64,000 bases of DNA from an uncultured bacterium (GTDB lineage: Bacteria > Planctomycetota > Phycisphaerae > Phycisphaerales > UBA1924), in contig CAILKP010000060.1 in the NCBI GenBank assembly GCA_903834785.1, positions 23,270 to 87,269 on the forward strand, in the 5' to 3' direction. Below the pieces are notes generated by a model. That model made no database searches, had not been told where the DNA came from, and saw only the letters and a list, made by a program, of their open reading frames with translations. Position 1 is the stretch's first letter, and each line of letters opens with the position of its first letter. Shown piece after piece: positions 53,641 through 61,745 of this stretch. Made by a program: the position numbers and the translations under genes.

Positions 53641-54576
53641 ATGAAACGTGTCAAGATGTCAGCCAGTGGCCTTCTCCACTCCATCGGTCTGGGCCTGCTC
53701 GCCGCCGCCATGCTCGGTGTGCCCGGTCCGCAGCTGCTGCCCGCGGCCTTCGGCCCCGCCGCCGCGAGGGCCCAGCCCAAGGCAATTGACGACCTCAAGT
53801 CGATCTTCGTTCCCGCGCTGCCTGCCGATGCCAGGGAAGTTACCGCTGCTGTTTCCGCCGCCAAGGCCGGTGAAGCCGTCACCCTCCGCGGCTACATCAC
53901 GGCCGACGGTCTCGCCGCCGACACCGCCACCGTCACGCTGGCCGAGGCCGGCAAGCCCGCCGCCGGTGCGCCGACTGTCACCGTGAAGTTCGTCGATGCC
54001 AAGGGCACCCCCATCGTCGGCTCACTGGCCGGCAAGCACGGCCTCAAGCCCGGTGCCGAGGTCTTCATCACCGGCAAGGTCGACGCCGCCGATGGCAAGA
54101 CCACACTGACCGTGACCGCCACCAGCGCACACGTCCCGCGGGCATCGCTGCCCGAGGGCTTCTTTGCCGCCAAACCAGCCGACGATGCCAAGGACGTCTC
54201 CGAGACCCGGAAGAAGGGCGGCCTCAAGGCCGGCGACACCGTGGTGCTCAAAGGCCGCGTCGGCGGCGCCAAGGATCCCTTCGTCGCCGGGCGGGCCGTC
54301 TTCACCCTCATGGGTCGCGGCCTGAACTCCTGCGCCGAGAACCCCGGCGACAGCTGCAAGACCCCATGGGACTACTGCTGCGAGACCAAGGCCGACATCG
54401 CCGCCAACTCCGTTGTCGTTCAGTTCGTTGACGACAAGGGCCAGGTGCTCCGGACCGACTTCAAGGGCCGCCGCGGCATCAAGGAACTCACCGAACTCGT
54501 CGTCACCGGCAAGGTCAGCGTTGCCGATGGCAAAACAGTCGTGGTCAACGTGACTTCCATGGCCGTCGTGCAGTAA
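53641..54576 (+). CDS. Exported protein with two OB-like repeats and a conserved-looking Cys cluster
   Basis: 311 residues from the ATG after AAGGAG. A signal peptide (about 1-45) is followed by two similar beta-rich domains (about 70-160 and 190-311), each with an AGDTVVLKG/AGEAVTLRG strand and a TGKV strand. The second contains a Cys cluster: Cys231, Cys239 and the pair Cys246-Cys247 in TPWDYCCETK. It is the last gene of the ABC cluster, 120 bases after the permease. It may be the exported partner or a metal/redox-binding factor; I know of no function. Confidence 0.75.
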   Translation: MKRVKMSASGLLHSIGLGLLAAAMLGVPGPQLLPAAFGPAAARAQPKAIDDLKSIFVPALPADAREVTAAVSAAKAGEAVTLRGYITADGLAADTATVTLAEAGKPAAGAPTVTVKFVDAKGTPIVGSLAGKHGLKPGAEVFITGKVDAADGKTTLTVTATSAHVPRASLPEGFFAAKPADDAKDVSETRKKGGLKAGDTVVLKGRVGGAKDPFVAGRAVFTLMGRGLNSCAENPGDSCKTPWDYCCETKADIAANSVVVQFVDDKGQVLRTDFKGRRGIKELTELVVTGKVSVADGKTVVVNVTSMAVVQ

Positions 54577-54610
54577 CGCCGCGTTCTTCGTCGCATCAGC
54601 CGCCGAAATG

Positions 54611-54650
54611 AAAAGGGCCCCGCCGATCCGGCGGGGCCCTTTGTATTGCA
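54611..54650. terminator. Bidirectional terminator between the ABC cluster and gdhA
   Basis: AAAGGGCCCCGCC pairs with GGCGGGGCCCTTT (54613-54643) around GATCC, with TGTATTGC on the plus side and TTTCATTTC on the minus side. Confidence 0.8.
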
Positions 54651-54672
54651 TCGTCCTTCGCGTGATCTCAGA

Positions 54673-56106
54673 TCACGGGAAGATGCCGCGGACGGCGTAC
54701 GCCTTGCCCACGGTTTCCAGCGCCGCGCAGTACGCCGCGGTACGCATGTCGCACTTGTACTTGCTGCGGGCGGCCTTGGTCCGGCCCGCCGCGGCAACCA
54801 TCATGCGGTTGAGCTCGGTGTCCACCTTCTCGGCCGACCAGCTCGTGCAGCTCTTGTTCTGCACCCATTCAAAGTAGCTCACCGTCACGCCGCCGGCGTT
54901 GGCCAGAATGGCCGGGAAGATCTCGACGCCGCGGCTCTCCAGCACGCGGTCGCCCGCGGGGGTGCTGGGGGCGTTGGCGCCCTCGGCAATCACCTTGGCG
55001 TTGATGATGTTCGCCTGCTCGGTCTGGATCATCTGCTCCAGTGCGGCGGGAACCAGCACATCCACCGGAGTCTTGTAGAACTCCTCAGCGCTGATGCGGG
55101 TCGCGCCCTGGCTGCCCTTCTTGCCCGACGAAGAGCCGGCGCCCTTCTCGAACCCGGCCACGCCGCCGACCTTCGACACGTGCGACGCCAGAGCGTGCGC
55201 ATCGATGCCGCCGTCGTTGCGGATGCCGCCGGTGTGGTCCATCACGGCCACGAGCTTGGCGCCCATGTCGTGGAAGATGCGGGCCGTCCAGCTGCCCACG
55301 TTGCCGTAGCCGATCACGCTGAACTTCATGCCCTTGATGTTGATGCCCAGTTCCGGCAGCAGCTCGGCGCACACGTCAACAACGCCCTGGCCCGTGGCCT
55401 TCTCGCGGCCCAGCGAGCCGCCGACCTCGACGGGCTTGCCCGTCACGACGCGGAACGCGTCCCACGTCGAGCGGTTCGAGTCCGTCAGCGAGTCGTACGT
55501 GTCGGCGAACCACGCCATCACCTGGGCGTTGGTGCCCACGTCCGGCGCGGGGATGTCATAGTCCGGACCGATCGCGTGGCTGATGGCCGCGCAGAACCGA
55601 CGCGTCACACGCATCAGCTCGTTGGAGCTCATCGACCGCGGATCGCACTTCACGCCGCCCTTGCCGCCGCCGAACGGCAGCTTCATCAGGGCGCACTTCA
55701 TCGTCATCAGGAACGCCAGCGACTTGACGTCATCCAGGTGCACGTCGTGGTGGAACCGCAGGCCGCCCTTGTACGGGCCCAGCGCGTTGTTGTGCTGCAC
55801 GCGGTAGCCCTTAAACAGCTTGTACTCGCCGTTGTCCAGCCGCACCGGGAAGTGCACCATGATCTCGTTCTTCGGCTGCGCCAGGATGATCTTCACCTCG
55901 TGCGGCAGGCCGATCAGCTCGCTGGCCTGCAGCATCGTGGCAACCGTCTGCGTGTACAGGTTGTCGGCATCCCGCGGCAGGCCGACTTCGTCGAAAATCG
56001 TCGAACGATTGATCACGTTCTCCGCCGCCGACTTGCCGGCACTGGCGGGTTTCTTGCTGGGGCCTTGGCCGTTCTTGGCGCCCTTCTTGGTGGTCAGCGT
56101 GCTCAT
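54673..56106 (-). CDS. gdhA: Glu/Leu/Phe/Val dehydrogenase, glutamate dehydrogenase type
   Basis: 477 residues from the ATG after AGGACA. An extra Lys/Ser-rich N-terminal tail (1-28) precedes the enzyme core. KGYRVQHNNALGPYKGGLRF and MKCALMKLPFGGGKGGVKCD carry the catalytic lysines; VIGYGNVGSWTARIFHDMGA is the nucleotide-binding motif. Family members oxidise glutamate or make it from ammonia and 2-oxoglutarate. A 20-residue Gly/Ser/Lys insertion (GAGSSSGKKGSQG) in the NAD domain is unusual. Confidence 0.93.
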   Translation of the reverse strand: MSTLTTKKGAKNGQGPSKKPASAGKSAAENVINRSTIFDEVGLPRDADNLYTQTVATMLQASELIGLPHEVKIILAQPKNEIMVHFPVRLDNGEYKLFKGYRVQHNNALGPYKGGLRFHHDVHLDDVKSLAFLMTMKCALMKLPFGGGKGGVKCDPRSMSSNELMRVTRRFCAAISHAIGPDYDIPAPDVGTNAQVMAWFADTYDSLTDSNRSTWDAFRVVTGKPVEVGGSLGREKATGQGVVDVCAELLPELGINIKGMKFSVIGYGNVGSWTARIFHDMGAKLVAVMDHTGGIRNDGGIDAHALASHVSKVGGVAGFEKGAGSSSGKKGSQGATRISAEEFYKTPVDVLVPAALEQMIQTEQANIINAKVIAEGANAPSTPAGDRVLESRGVEIFPAILANAGGVTVSYFEWVQNKSCTSWSAEKVDTELNRMMVAAAGRTKAARSKYKCDMRTAAYCAALETVGKAYAVRGIFP

Positions 56107-56461
56107 GAGAGTGTCCTAAATGCGTCAATCTGGGAGGTTGTAACCGGTTTCAGTATCCAAAAACCGAATGCCCGGCTTTCCAGCGTACGCCCTTGCTCAG
56201 GGCCCGTGGAGTATCGGCTGATCAAGTCCGCTGCAGCGATGTTCAGCCGCAAATCCTCGAAACTCCATCATCCCAACCTGCCCGAGCAGGCCCGCCAGCC
56301 TCGCCGCCAGCCAGCCCGCAGCATGGCCCCTGTTTAGGGTGTGTTTGGGTCTGGAATCCGCCCCGCTCCACCGCCCCCCGGCGGCGTCGGGCGCGATTCA
56401 CCCTCGACGTTCGTGCTCGGCAGTCGGGCCCGCGCCCGGTGGCCCGTACCATCCGCCCCTT
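56107..56461. other. 355-base divergent intergenic region, gdhA/argS
   Basis: It carries the gdhA upstream region and a TACCAT hexamer 9 bases before argS. Short inverted repeats are present but no RNA gene is recognised. Confidence 0.4.
56447..56452 (+). promoter_or_regulatory. Candidate -10 hexamer of a leaderless start (argS)
   Basis: TACCAT, 9 bases before ATG 56462, with a C-rich spacer and no ribosome site. Confidence 0.45.
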
Positions 56462-58342
56462 ATGGCTGGATCACACGATGTGCTTGCTGTTCTCAAGGAC
56501 CGTTTCGCTGATGCGATCGCGCGGGCGTTCCCGCAGCTCGCCGGTCAGGCGGTCGATCCCGCCATCGCGCCGGGCAAGAACCCCAAGTTCGGCGACTATC
56601 AGTGCAACGCCGCCATGGCCGTGGCCAAGCTCGTCGGCGGCAACCCGCGCGAAGTGGCCAAGGCCATCCTCGCCGCTGTTGATGTCTCCGACCTGGCCGA
56701 GCCGCTGACCGACGCTTCCATCGCCGGTCCCGGCTTCATCAACGTCACGATCCGCACCGATGCGCTCGCCGGCCTGCTGACGGCGATGGACACGCCCACG
56801 CTGGGCCTTGAGCCCGCCACCGGCGCCGCACGCCAGACCATCGTCGTCGATCTCTGCGGCGTCAACCTGGCCAAGCAGCTCCACGTCGGCCACCTCCGCT
56901 CCACCGTCATCGGTGACACCCTCGCCCGTGTGCTCGCACGCCTGGGCCACAACGTCATCCGCCAGAACCACGTCGGCGACTGGGGCCTGCCCATCGCCAT
57001 GGTCGCCTCCCGCCTCATGGATCAGGCCGCCGCCGGCCAGATCGACCTCGCACGCATCACCCTGGCTGATCTCGACTCAGCGTACAAGGAAGCCAAGAAG
57101 GCCGGCACATCCGAGTCCGCCGCCCTGGCCGCCTGCCGCAAGTACGCCATGGGCAGCAAGCTCGAGGCCGAGATCCTCGCCCAGGTTGAGGATGCCAAAG
57201 CCATCGAGAACCGCGGCAAGGAAGTGCTCGTCAAGCTCCAGGCCAAGGACCCCGCCGTTTACAAGGTCTGGCAGCTCATCAGCGATGTCACGATGCAGCA
57301 GTGCCTGGCCACCTGCCGCGACCTCAACGCCATCGTCCTGCCCGAGCACACCGCCGGCGAGTCCGCCTACGCCGAGGCCCTCGGCCCGCTGGTTGACGAC
57401 CTGCTCAGCCGCGGCGTGGCCGAGATCTCCCAGGGCGCCGCCATCGTCCGCGTCGATGATCTCGAGCCCGGGCCACCGCCAGCCCCGCCCGTGCTCATCC
57501 GCAAGTCCGACGGTGGCTATCTCTACGCCACCACCGACATGGCCGCGATCCGCCACCGCTGCCAGACGCTCAAGGCCGACCGTGTTGTCTACGTCGTCGG
57601 CGCACCGCAGATGCTGCACTTCAAGCAGGTCTTCGCCGCCGCCCGCAAGGCCGGATACGCCGAGCGCGCCGGCAAGCCGGTCTCGCTGGAGCACGCGGCC
57701 TTCGGCGCCATCCTCGGTGAGGACGGCAAGCCGTTTAAGACCCGCTCCGGTCAGTCCGCCAAGCTTCAGGACCTCGTCGAGCTCGCCCAGGAGCGTGCCC
57801 AGGCCGTGCTGGCCGAGCGTGCCGAGCTCTCCGAGTACGACCGCACCACCATCGCCAGCGCGGTCTCCATCGCCGCACTCCGCTACACGGACATGTCCAG
57901 CGAGCGTCTGCGCGACTATGTGTTCTCCCCCGAGCGCATGGTTGCCTTTGAGGGCAACACCGGCCCGTACCTGCTCTACGCCCTCGTCCGCATCAAGAGC
58001 ATCTTCCGCAAGGCCGCCGAGCGCTTCGGCCCCGCCGAATCCGCCGCAGCCGCAGCAGCGCCGCTCACCCTCGGCCAGAGTGCCGAGAAGAACCTGGCCA
58101 TGGCTCTCCTCCGCTACTCATCGGTCACGCAGGACGTCGGCCGCACGCTCGAGCCGCACCGCCTCTGCGCCTTCATCTACGAGCTCGCCGGGGCCTATGC
58201 CAGCTTCTTTGATGCCTGCCCGGTGCTCACCGCTCCCGATGAAGCCACCCGCCGCTCACGCCTGCGTCTCTGCTCGCTGACCGAGCGCGTGCTCGTCGAT
58301 GCTCTCACCTTGCTGGGCATCCCCGTCATCGACCGCATGTGA
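56462..58342 (+). CDS. argS: Arginyl-tRNA synthetase
   Basis: 626 residues. The N-terminal tRNA-binding domain has KNPKFGDYQCNAAMAVAK. The class I HIGH motif appears as HVGH (141-144) in NLAKQLHVGHLRSTVIGD, DWGLPIAMV follows, and the KMSK region is degenerate (FKTRSGQSAKLQDL), as is usual for many ArgRS. The C-terminal DALR anticodon domain ends AYASFFDACPVL and LVDALTLLGIPVIDRM. The N of the usual SPN triad is kept but the first residue is Gly (CGVNLAK). Confidence 0.96.
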   Translation: MAGSHDVLAVLKDRFADAIARAFPQLAGQAVDPAIAPGKNPKFGDYQCNAAMAVAKLVGGNPREVAKAILAAVDVSDLAEPLTDASIAGPGFINVTIRTDALAGLLTAMDTPTLGLEPATGAARQTIVVDLCGVNLAKQLHVGHLRSTVIGDTLARVLARLGHNVIRQNHVGDWGLPIAMVASRLMDQAAAGQIDLARITLADLDSAYKEAKKAGTSESAALAACRKYAMGSKLEAEILAQVEDAKAIENRGKEVLVKLQAKDPAVYKVWQLISDVTMQQCLATCRDLNAIVLPEHTAGESAYAEALGPLVDDLLSRGVAEISQGAAIVRVDDLEPGPPPAPPVLIRKSDGGYLYATTDMAAIRHRCQTLKADRVVYVVGAPQMLHFKQVFAAARKAGYAERAGKPVSLEHAAFGAILGEDGKPFKTRSGQSAKLQDLVELAQERAQAVLAERAELSEYDRTTIASAVSIAALRYTDMSSERLRDYVFSPERMVAFEGNTGPYLLYALVRIKSIFRKAAERFGPAESAAAAAAPLTLGQSAEKNLAMALLRYSSVTQDVGRTLEPHRLCAFIYELAGAYASFFDACPVLTAPDEATRRSRLRLCSLTERVLVDALTLLGIPVIDRM

Positions 58343-58380
58343 TTCTCGCTGCGTTCCCCCGCCGTCTCACCTGGCACAAC

Positions 58381-60081
58381 TCACTGCCCGGGCGGTGACG
58401 CCTGCCGCAGTTCAACTTCCAGCAGCACGCCAGTCGGCGTCTCGCGCGTAATCCGCCAGCTCAGCAGTTCCACGCTCCGCAGAATGTCGGCCATCGGTGC
58501 CTGTCCGCCCGGCTGGTCGAGAATCCCGGCCATCACGCCCGGTCGCAGCAGGCCTTGGGCAATCACATCCGCCGCCGGGCCGGTGTTCTGCGTCTCCGTG
58601 CCCGTCGGTGGCGCGGGCAGTGGTGTGTGCGTCCATGCGGCAGCGGCGGGTTCGCCGCGGTTCACGCCCGCTGATACTGCCGCCGGTGCAAGCCGCCCGT
58701 TGATCATCGTCTGCCCGGCCCCGGGCAGCACGCCGGCACGCCACGTCAGTTCCGGACGTGAGCCCGCCAGCCGCGCGACGAGCGTCGCCGGATCAAGCCG
58801 CAGCCGCACCTGCCGCAGCGAGCCCGGGGCAAAGGTCGGCAGCTCTGTCACCGGTGCTCCAGCCCGGGCGGCCTCGGCCTTGCCCAGTTGCTCCAGCCGG
58901 CGAACCGTCTCGGCCATCACCGCATCCGCCCTCGCCTCGGCCTTCTCCGTTCTGGCGGTCGTGTCAATCCACATCGAATCTGCCGCGTACGTCGCGCGCG
59001 CCGCCTCCGCGCCCGTTGTGGTCACCTGCCGCACAGCCAGAAACCCCGCAGTATCCGCCGGCATCGGCGTGCCCACGGTCAGCCAGTTCAGCGGTGCGGG
59101 CAACGCGGCCAGCGCAGCCGGATCAACCTGCTCGACCAGGAGCCCCACCTCCGACAGTGCTGGTTCCGCCAGTCGCGGTCGATCCCGGACCCAGTCGGGC
59201 AGCTCTGCCTCGCCTGCCGCTCGCGCTGCCGATGCAACGCTCGCCCGCAGCAGCAGTGACTTGCCGCTGATCGCCAGCCCGCACGCAAACGCCGGGGTCC
59301 GCTCATCACCAGCGGGCGCACCGCCCTGAGAAATCAGCCACGCCTGCTTGCCCGCGCCAATTGGCCGCCCGGTGCGAATCGCGCTGATGCTCATCGCTGT
59401 CCCCGAAACCGCCGGGGCGTTTCCCTCGCCGCTAAGCAGCCGCACCGAGGCACGCAGCATCTCCGGCCCTCGCCCTTCCGGCGGCGCGAGCACCACAATA
59501 AACGGTTGCCGCCGCATCGTCGCTGTCAGCCACGCCGGCCGATCAACAATCGCAAGCCGCATGCTGCCACGTTCAATCGTCAGGATCGGTCGTCCTTCAA
59601 CCAGTTCAGTCGGCACCGCCTCCAGCTTGCCCCGCAGCAGTTCCGCCGCCTCCGCCGTCACACCCGCCAGCAGCACAAACCCCTCGTGGCCCTCCGGCGC
59701 AGTGCTCACCACCACCGGCCCGCTCAGCAGCACGCGGTCGGCGCCGCCCGGCAGCGCAAGCTTCGCATCCAGCTTCTCCCAGGCCGACTCAGTTGCTTTG
59801 AGAAATCCAAACCGCCGCGCCACCGACAGCAGCGGCATCGCGCGCACCGCTCGCAGCACCGCCAACGCATCATCGGCCCCCGCAACGGTGGATACCGCTG
59901 CTGGCACCGCTCGCAGCAGTTCGAGAGATGCGCTGCTCGACGGTACTGCAATCTCCTCGCCGCCCGCACCGCCGCGGTTTGCCGCGACCGGCAACGGCTG
60001 TGCGCCGTCCGCAACTCCGGCCAAAAGTGCAAGCGGCAGCGCGACCAAGCCCGCCGCCAAACGAAGTATCACCATCCGCAT
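58381..60081 (-). CDS. Large exported protein linked to the second ECF sigma module
   Basis: 566 residues from ATG 60081, which gives a clean signal peptide (MRMVILRLAAGLVALPLALL, cut near VADGA). Upstream in-frame ATGs, for example 60147, would add a charged extension. The body is an Ala/Leu-rich alpha/beta protein with no named domain: AEGHEGFVLLAGVTAEAAEL, PEVRLRLDPATLVARLAGSR-like segments and a C-terminal domain ending with LEVELRQAS. Placed third after sigma and membrane regulator genes, it may be the target or sensor of that module. Confidence 0.7.
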   Translation of the reverse strand: MRMVILRLAAGLVALPLALLAGVADGAQPLPVAANRGGAGGEEIAVPSSSASLELLRAVPAAVSTVAGADDALAVLRAVRAMPLLSVARRFGFLKATESAWEKLDAKLALPGGADRVLLSGPVVVSTAPEGHEGFVLLAGVTAEAAELLRGKLEAVPTELVEGRPILTIERGSMRLAIVDRPAWLTATMRRQPFIVVLAPPEGRGPEMLRASVRLLSGEGNAPAVSGTAMSISAIRTGRPIGAGKQAWLISQGGAPAGDERTPAFACGLAISGKSLLLRASVASAARAAGEAELPDWVRDRPRLAEPALSEVGLLVEQVDPAALAALPAPLNWLTVGTPMPADTAGFLAVRQVTTTGAEAARATYAADSMWIDTTARTEKAEARADAVMAETVRRLEQLGKAEAARAGAPVTELPTFAPGSLRQVRLRLDPATLVARLAGSRPELTWRAGVLPGAGQTMINGRLAPAAVSAGVNRGEPAAAAWTHTPLPAPPTGTETQNTGPAADVIAQGLLRPGVMAGILDQPGGQAPMADILRSVELLSWRITRETPTGVLLEVELRQASPPGQ

Positions 60082-60166
60082 CGACCGTCGATCCGGCCGA
60101 GCAATGCACGTTGCAACTTCAACTCGTAGCGTCGCAGGGTTGCGCATGGGCCGCACGCGCCGGGCG

Positions 60167-60808
60167 TTAGTGGGGGACCTCAAGGGGCGGCTCATCCACC
60201 GGGCTCGCCAGCGGCGTGCCGCCAACGATCTGGCCGGGGATCCCGGTCGTCGCCGCACCGCCCGTCAGTGCTGTGGCCGGCAACTCCGACAGCGGGTCAG
60301 CCGGCGTGCCCGAAGGAGCAACCGACCGCGTCAGCGGCAGGCCCAGCAGCAGATCGGCGGACTGTGACAGATCAGTCGTCGGCCGCGCAAGCCGCGGTGC
60401 CGATGTCGCAGGCAGCACCTGCGTGAAGCGAACGCTCTGCAGCGTGCGAACCGCCTCCGACAAGTCCTTTTCCGCGGCAGAGACAACTGTCGTCAGCCCG
60501 GTCCGCTCCGCAGGCGGCGTCAGCATGCCCGGCAGGAACCACGCCGCCGCAGCACCAGCGCCGGCCAGTCCGGCAAGCGACAGCACCGCAATCGTGCGGC
60601 GGATCCGCCGCTGCCGACGCTGAATCTCGGAGGCAAACGGGACGTGAATGGCGGCACGCGCCAGCACATCCTGCACGCTCCCGCCCGTCGCCAGGGCGTC
60701 GGGGGAAAGCGGCTCGGCGCTCTGCAACTCGGCGAGGCAGTCAACGAGCTTGCGACCCGGGTTCGGCCGGGAGGCGGGGGCGTCAAACTGGTCGTCTCGC
60801 AAGTCCAT
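60167..60808 (-). CDS. Single-pass membrane protein, probable anti-sigma partner
   Basis: 213 residues from ATG 60808; a GTG at 60871 directly after the sigma stop would add 21 residues but crosses an AT-rich stretch. A soluble N-terminal part (about 1-65) with a helix containing IQRRQRRIRR precedes one membrane segment (about 70-92, AVLSLAGLAGAGAAAAWFLP), and then a Pro/Thr/Leu-rich outer region. No zinc anti-sigma motif is seen. Order and orientation after the ECF sigma gene suggest a regulator. Confidence 0.68.
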   Translation of the reverse strand: MDLRDDQFDAPASRPNPGRKLVDCLAELQSAEPLSPDALATGGSVQDVLARAAIHVPFASEIQRRQRRIRRTIAVLSLAGLAGAGAAAAWFLPGMLTPPAERTGLTTVVSAAEKDLSEAVRTLQSVRFTQVLPATSAPRLARPTTDLSQSADLLLGLPLTRSVAPSGTPADPLSELPATALTGGAATTGIPGQIVGGTPLASPVDEPPLEVPH

Positions 60809-60871
60809 TGTTTCAGCAGAAAAACAAGCTTTAAACAAGCAGGGGTCTTCAGGTTCGCTCAGCCGCACCAC

Positions 60872-61462
60872 TCAGCCCAGCAGCGCCTCGCGGACCTGCT
60901 CGGCCACGCGTGCGTCCTGTTCCAGGGCAGTTCGCATCCGCGACCGAGCCCGATGCAGGTGGCTCTTGATCGTGCCCGTGGGCATGTCCAGGTACTCGCC
61001 GATCTGCTCGATCGGCCACTGCAACTGATAGAAAAGCACCACCACCTCACGCTGCTCCGGTGAGAGAAACTCCAGTGCGATTTTCAGCGCATCTTCAACA
61101 TTGCTCCGCCGCTCGGCCGTGCCGGCGATGTTGGCCTGCCGGCCGTCGTTCTTCGATGCCTCGTATTCAACAACCTCGGTGTCGTACGACGGCGCCAGCC
61201 GCTGGCACGCATTGACATGCAGCCGCTTGGCGATCGTAAACAGCCACGTCGAAAAGCGGAACTTCTCGTCGTACCGCGACAGGTGGGTCAGGGCCCGCAC
61301 CAGTGCCTCCTGCGTCACATCCTCAGCAACCTCGGGGCGGCTGGTCATGCGAAGCATGTACGCGTATAGCGACGGCTGGTGATGACGAACAAGCTCCTCA
61401 GCGGCCTGACGGTCGCCTGCAAGGATGCTCCGGATGAGGGCACGTTCGTGCTTCGCGGTCAT
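60872..61462 (-). CDS. ECF-type RNA polymerase sigma factor
   Basis: 196 residues. Region 2 is clear (RHHQPSLYAYMLRMTSRPEV, then VTQEALVRALTHLSRYDEKF and FSTWLFTIAKRLHVNACQR). Region 4 holds ALEFLSPEQREVVVLFYQLQ and the helix-turn-helix IEQIGEYLDMPTGTIKSHLH. The sequence is closer to classic SigE-like ECFs than the sigma at 3920-4576. TACACT lies 7 bases before the ATG, and GCAACC sits 17 bases further upstream, a possible ECF-type -35 that would permit self-activation. Confidence 0.93.
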   Translation of the reverse strand: MTAKHERALIRSILAGDRQAAEELVRHHQPSLYAYMLRMTSRPEVAEDVTQEALVRALTHLSRYDEKFRFSTWLFTIAKRLHVNACQRLAPSYDTEVVEYEASKNDGRQANIAGTAERRSNVEDALKIALEFLSPEQREVVVLFYQLQWPIEQIGEYLDMPTGTIKSHLHRARSRMRTALEQDARVAEQVREALLG

Positions 61463-61469
61463 CACGTGG

Positions 61470-61475
61470 AGTGTA
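61470..61475 (-). promoter_or_regulatory. Candidate -10 hexamer of a leaderless start (second ECF sigma)
   Basis: TACACT on the minus strand, 7 bases before ATG 61462; same hexamer as at the HYExAFE gene. Confidence 0.5.
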
Positions 61476-61709
61476 CCACACGCTAATAGAAGGGTTGCCG
61501 GAATCCCTTTTTCCAAGAAAGTGCCACGGCGGGACCCCGCCGCAAGGCAGCTTACTGCCGGTAGGTCAGTTATCCGGACTAAAACGCCATCCAGTACCAA
61601 TCTGAAGCCATCTCGGTACCCCGTGCGGCCCGTTCTATCCACATCTGGGTCAATCTTCACCCCACCCGACACACCGGCTTAAGAAGTGGACCGGTCTGTC
61701 CGTTACTTG

Positions 61710-61738
61710 TTGAGACTCAGTCTCAGCTGTGATATCAT
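61710..61738 (+). promoter_or_regulatory. feo promoter overlapped by a 7-1-7 Fur-type palindrome
   Basis: The 15-base perfect palindrome TGAGACTCAGTCTCA (61711-61725, arms of 7 around one base) overlaps the -35 TTGAGA (61710-61715). A 17-base spacer leads to the -10 TATCAT (61733-61738), 7 bases before the feoA ATG. The 7-1-7 geometry equals that of known Fur boxes. Binding would block the promoter. Confidence 0.65.
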
Positions 61739-61745
61739 TCCCCGT

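Noticed and set aside
54646..56337. A 563-codon plus-strand frame opposite gdhA
   Set aside because: Antisense shadow of gdhA; no ribosome site and no domain.
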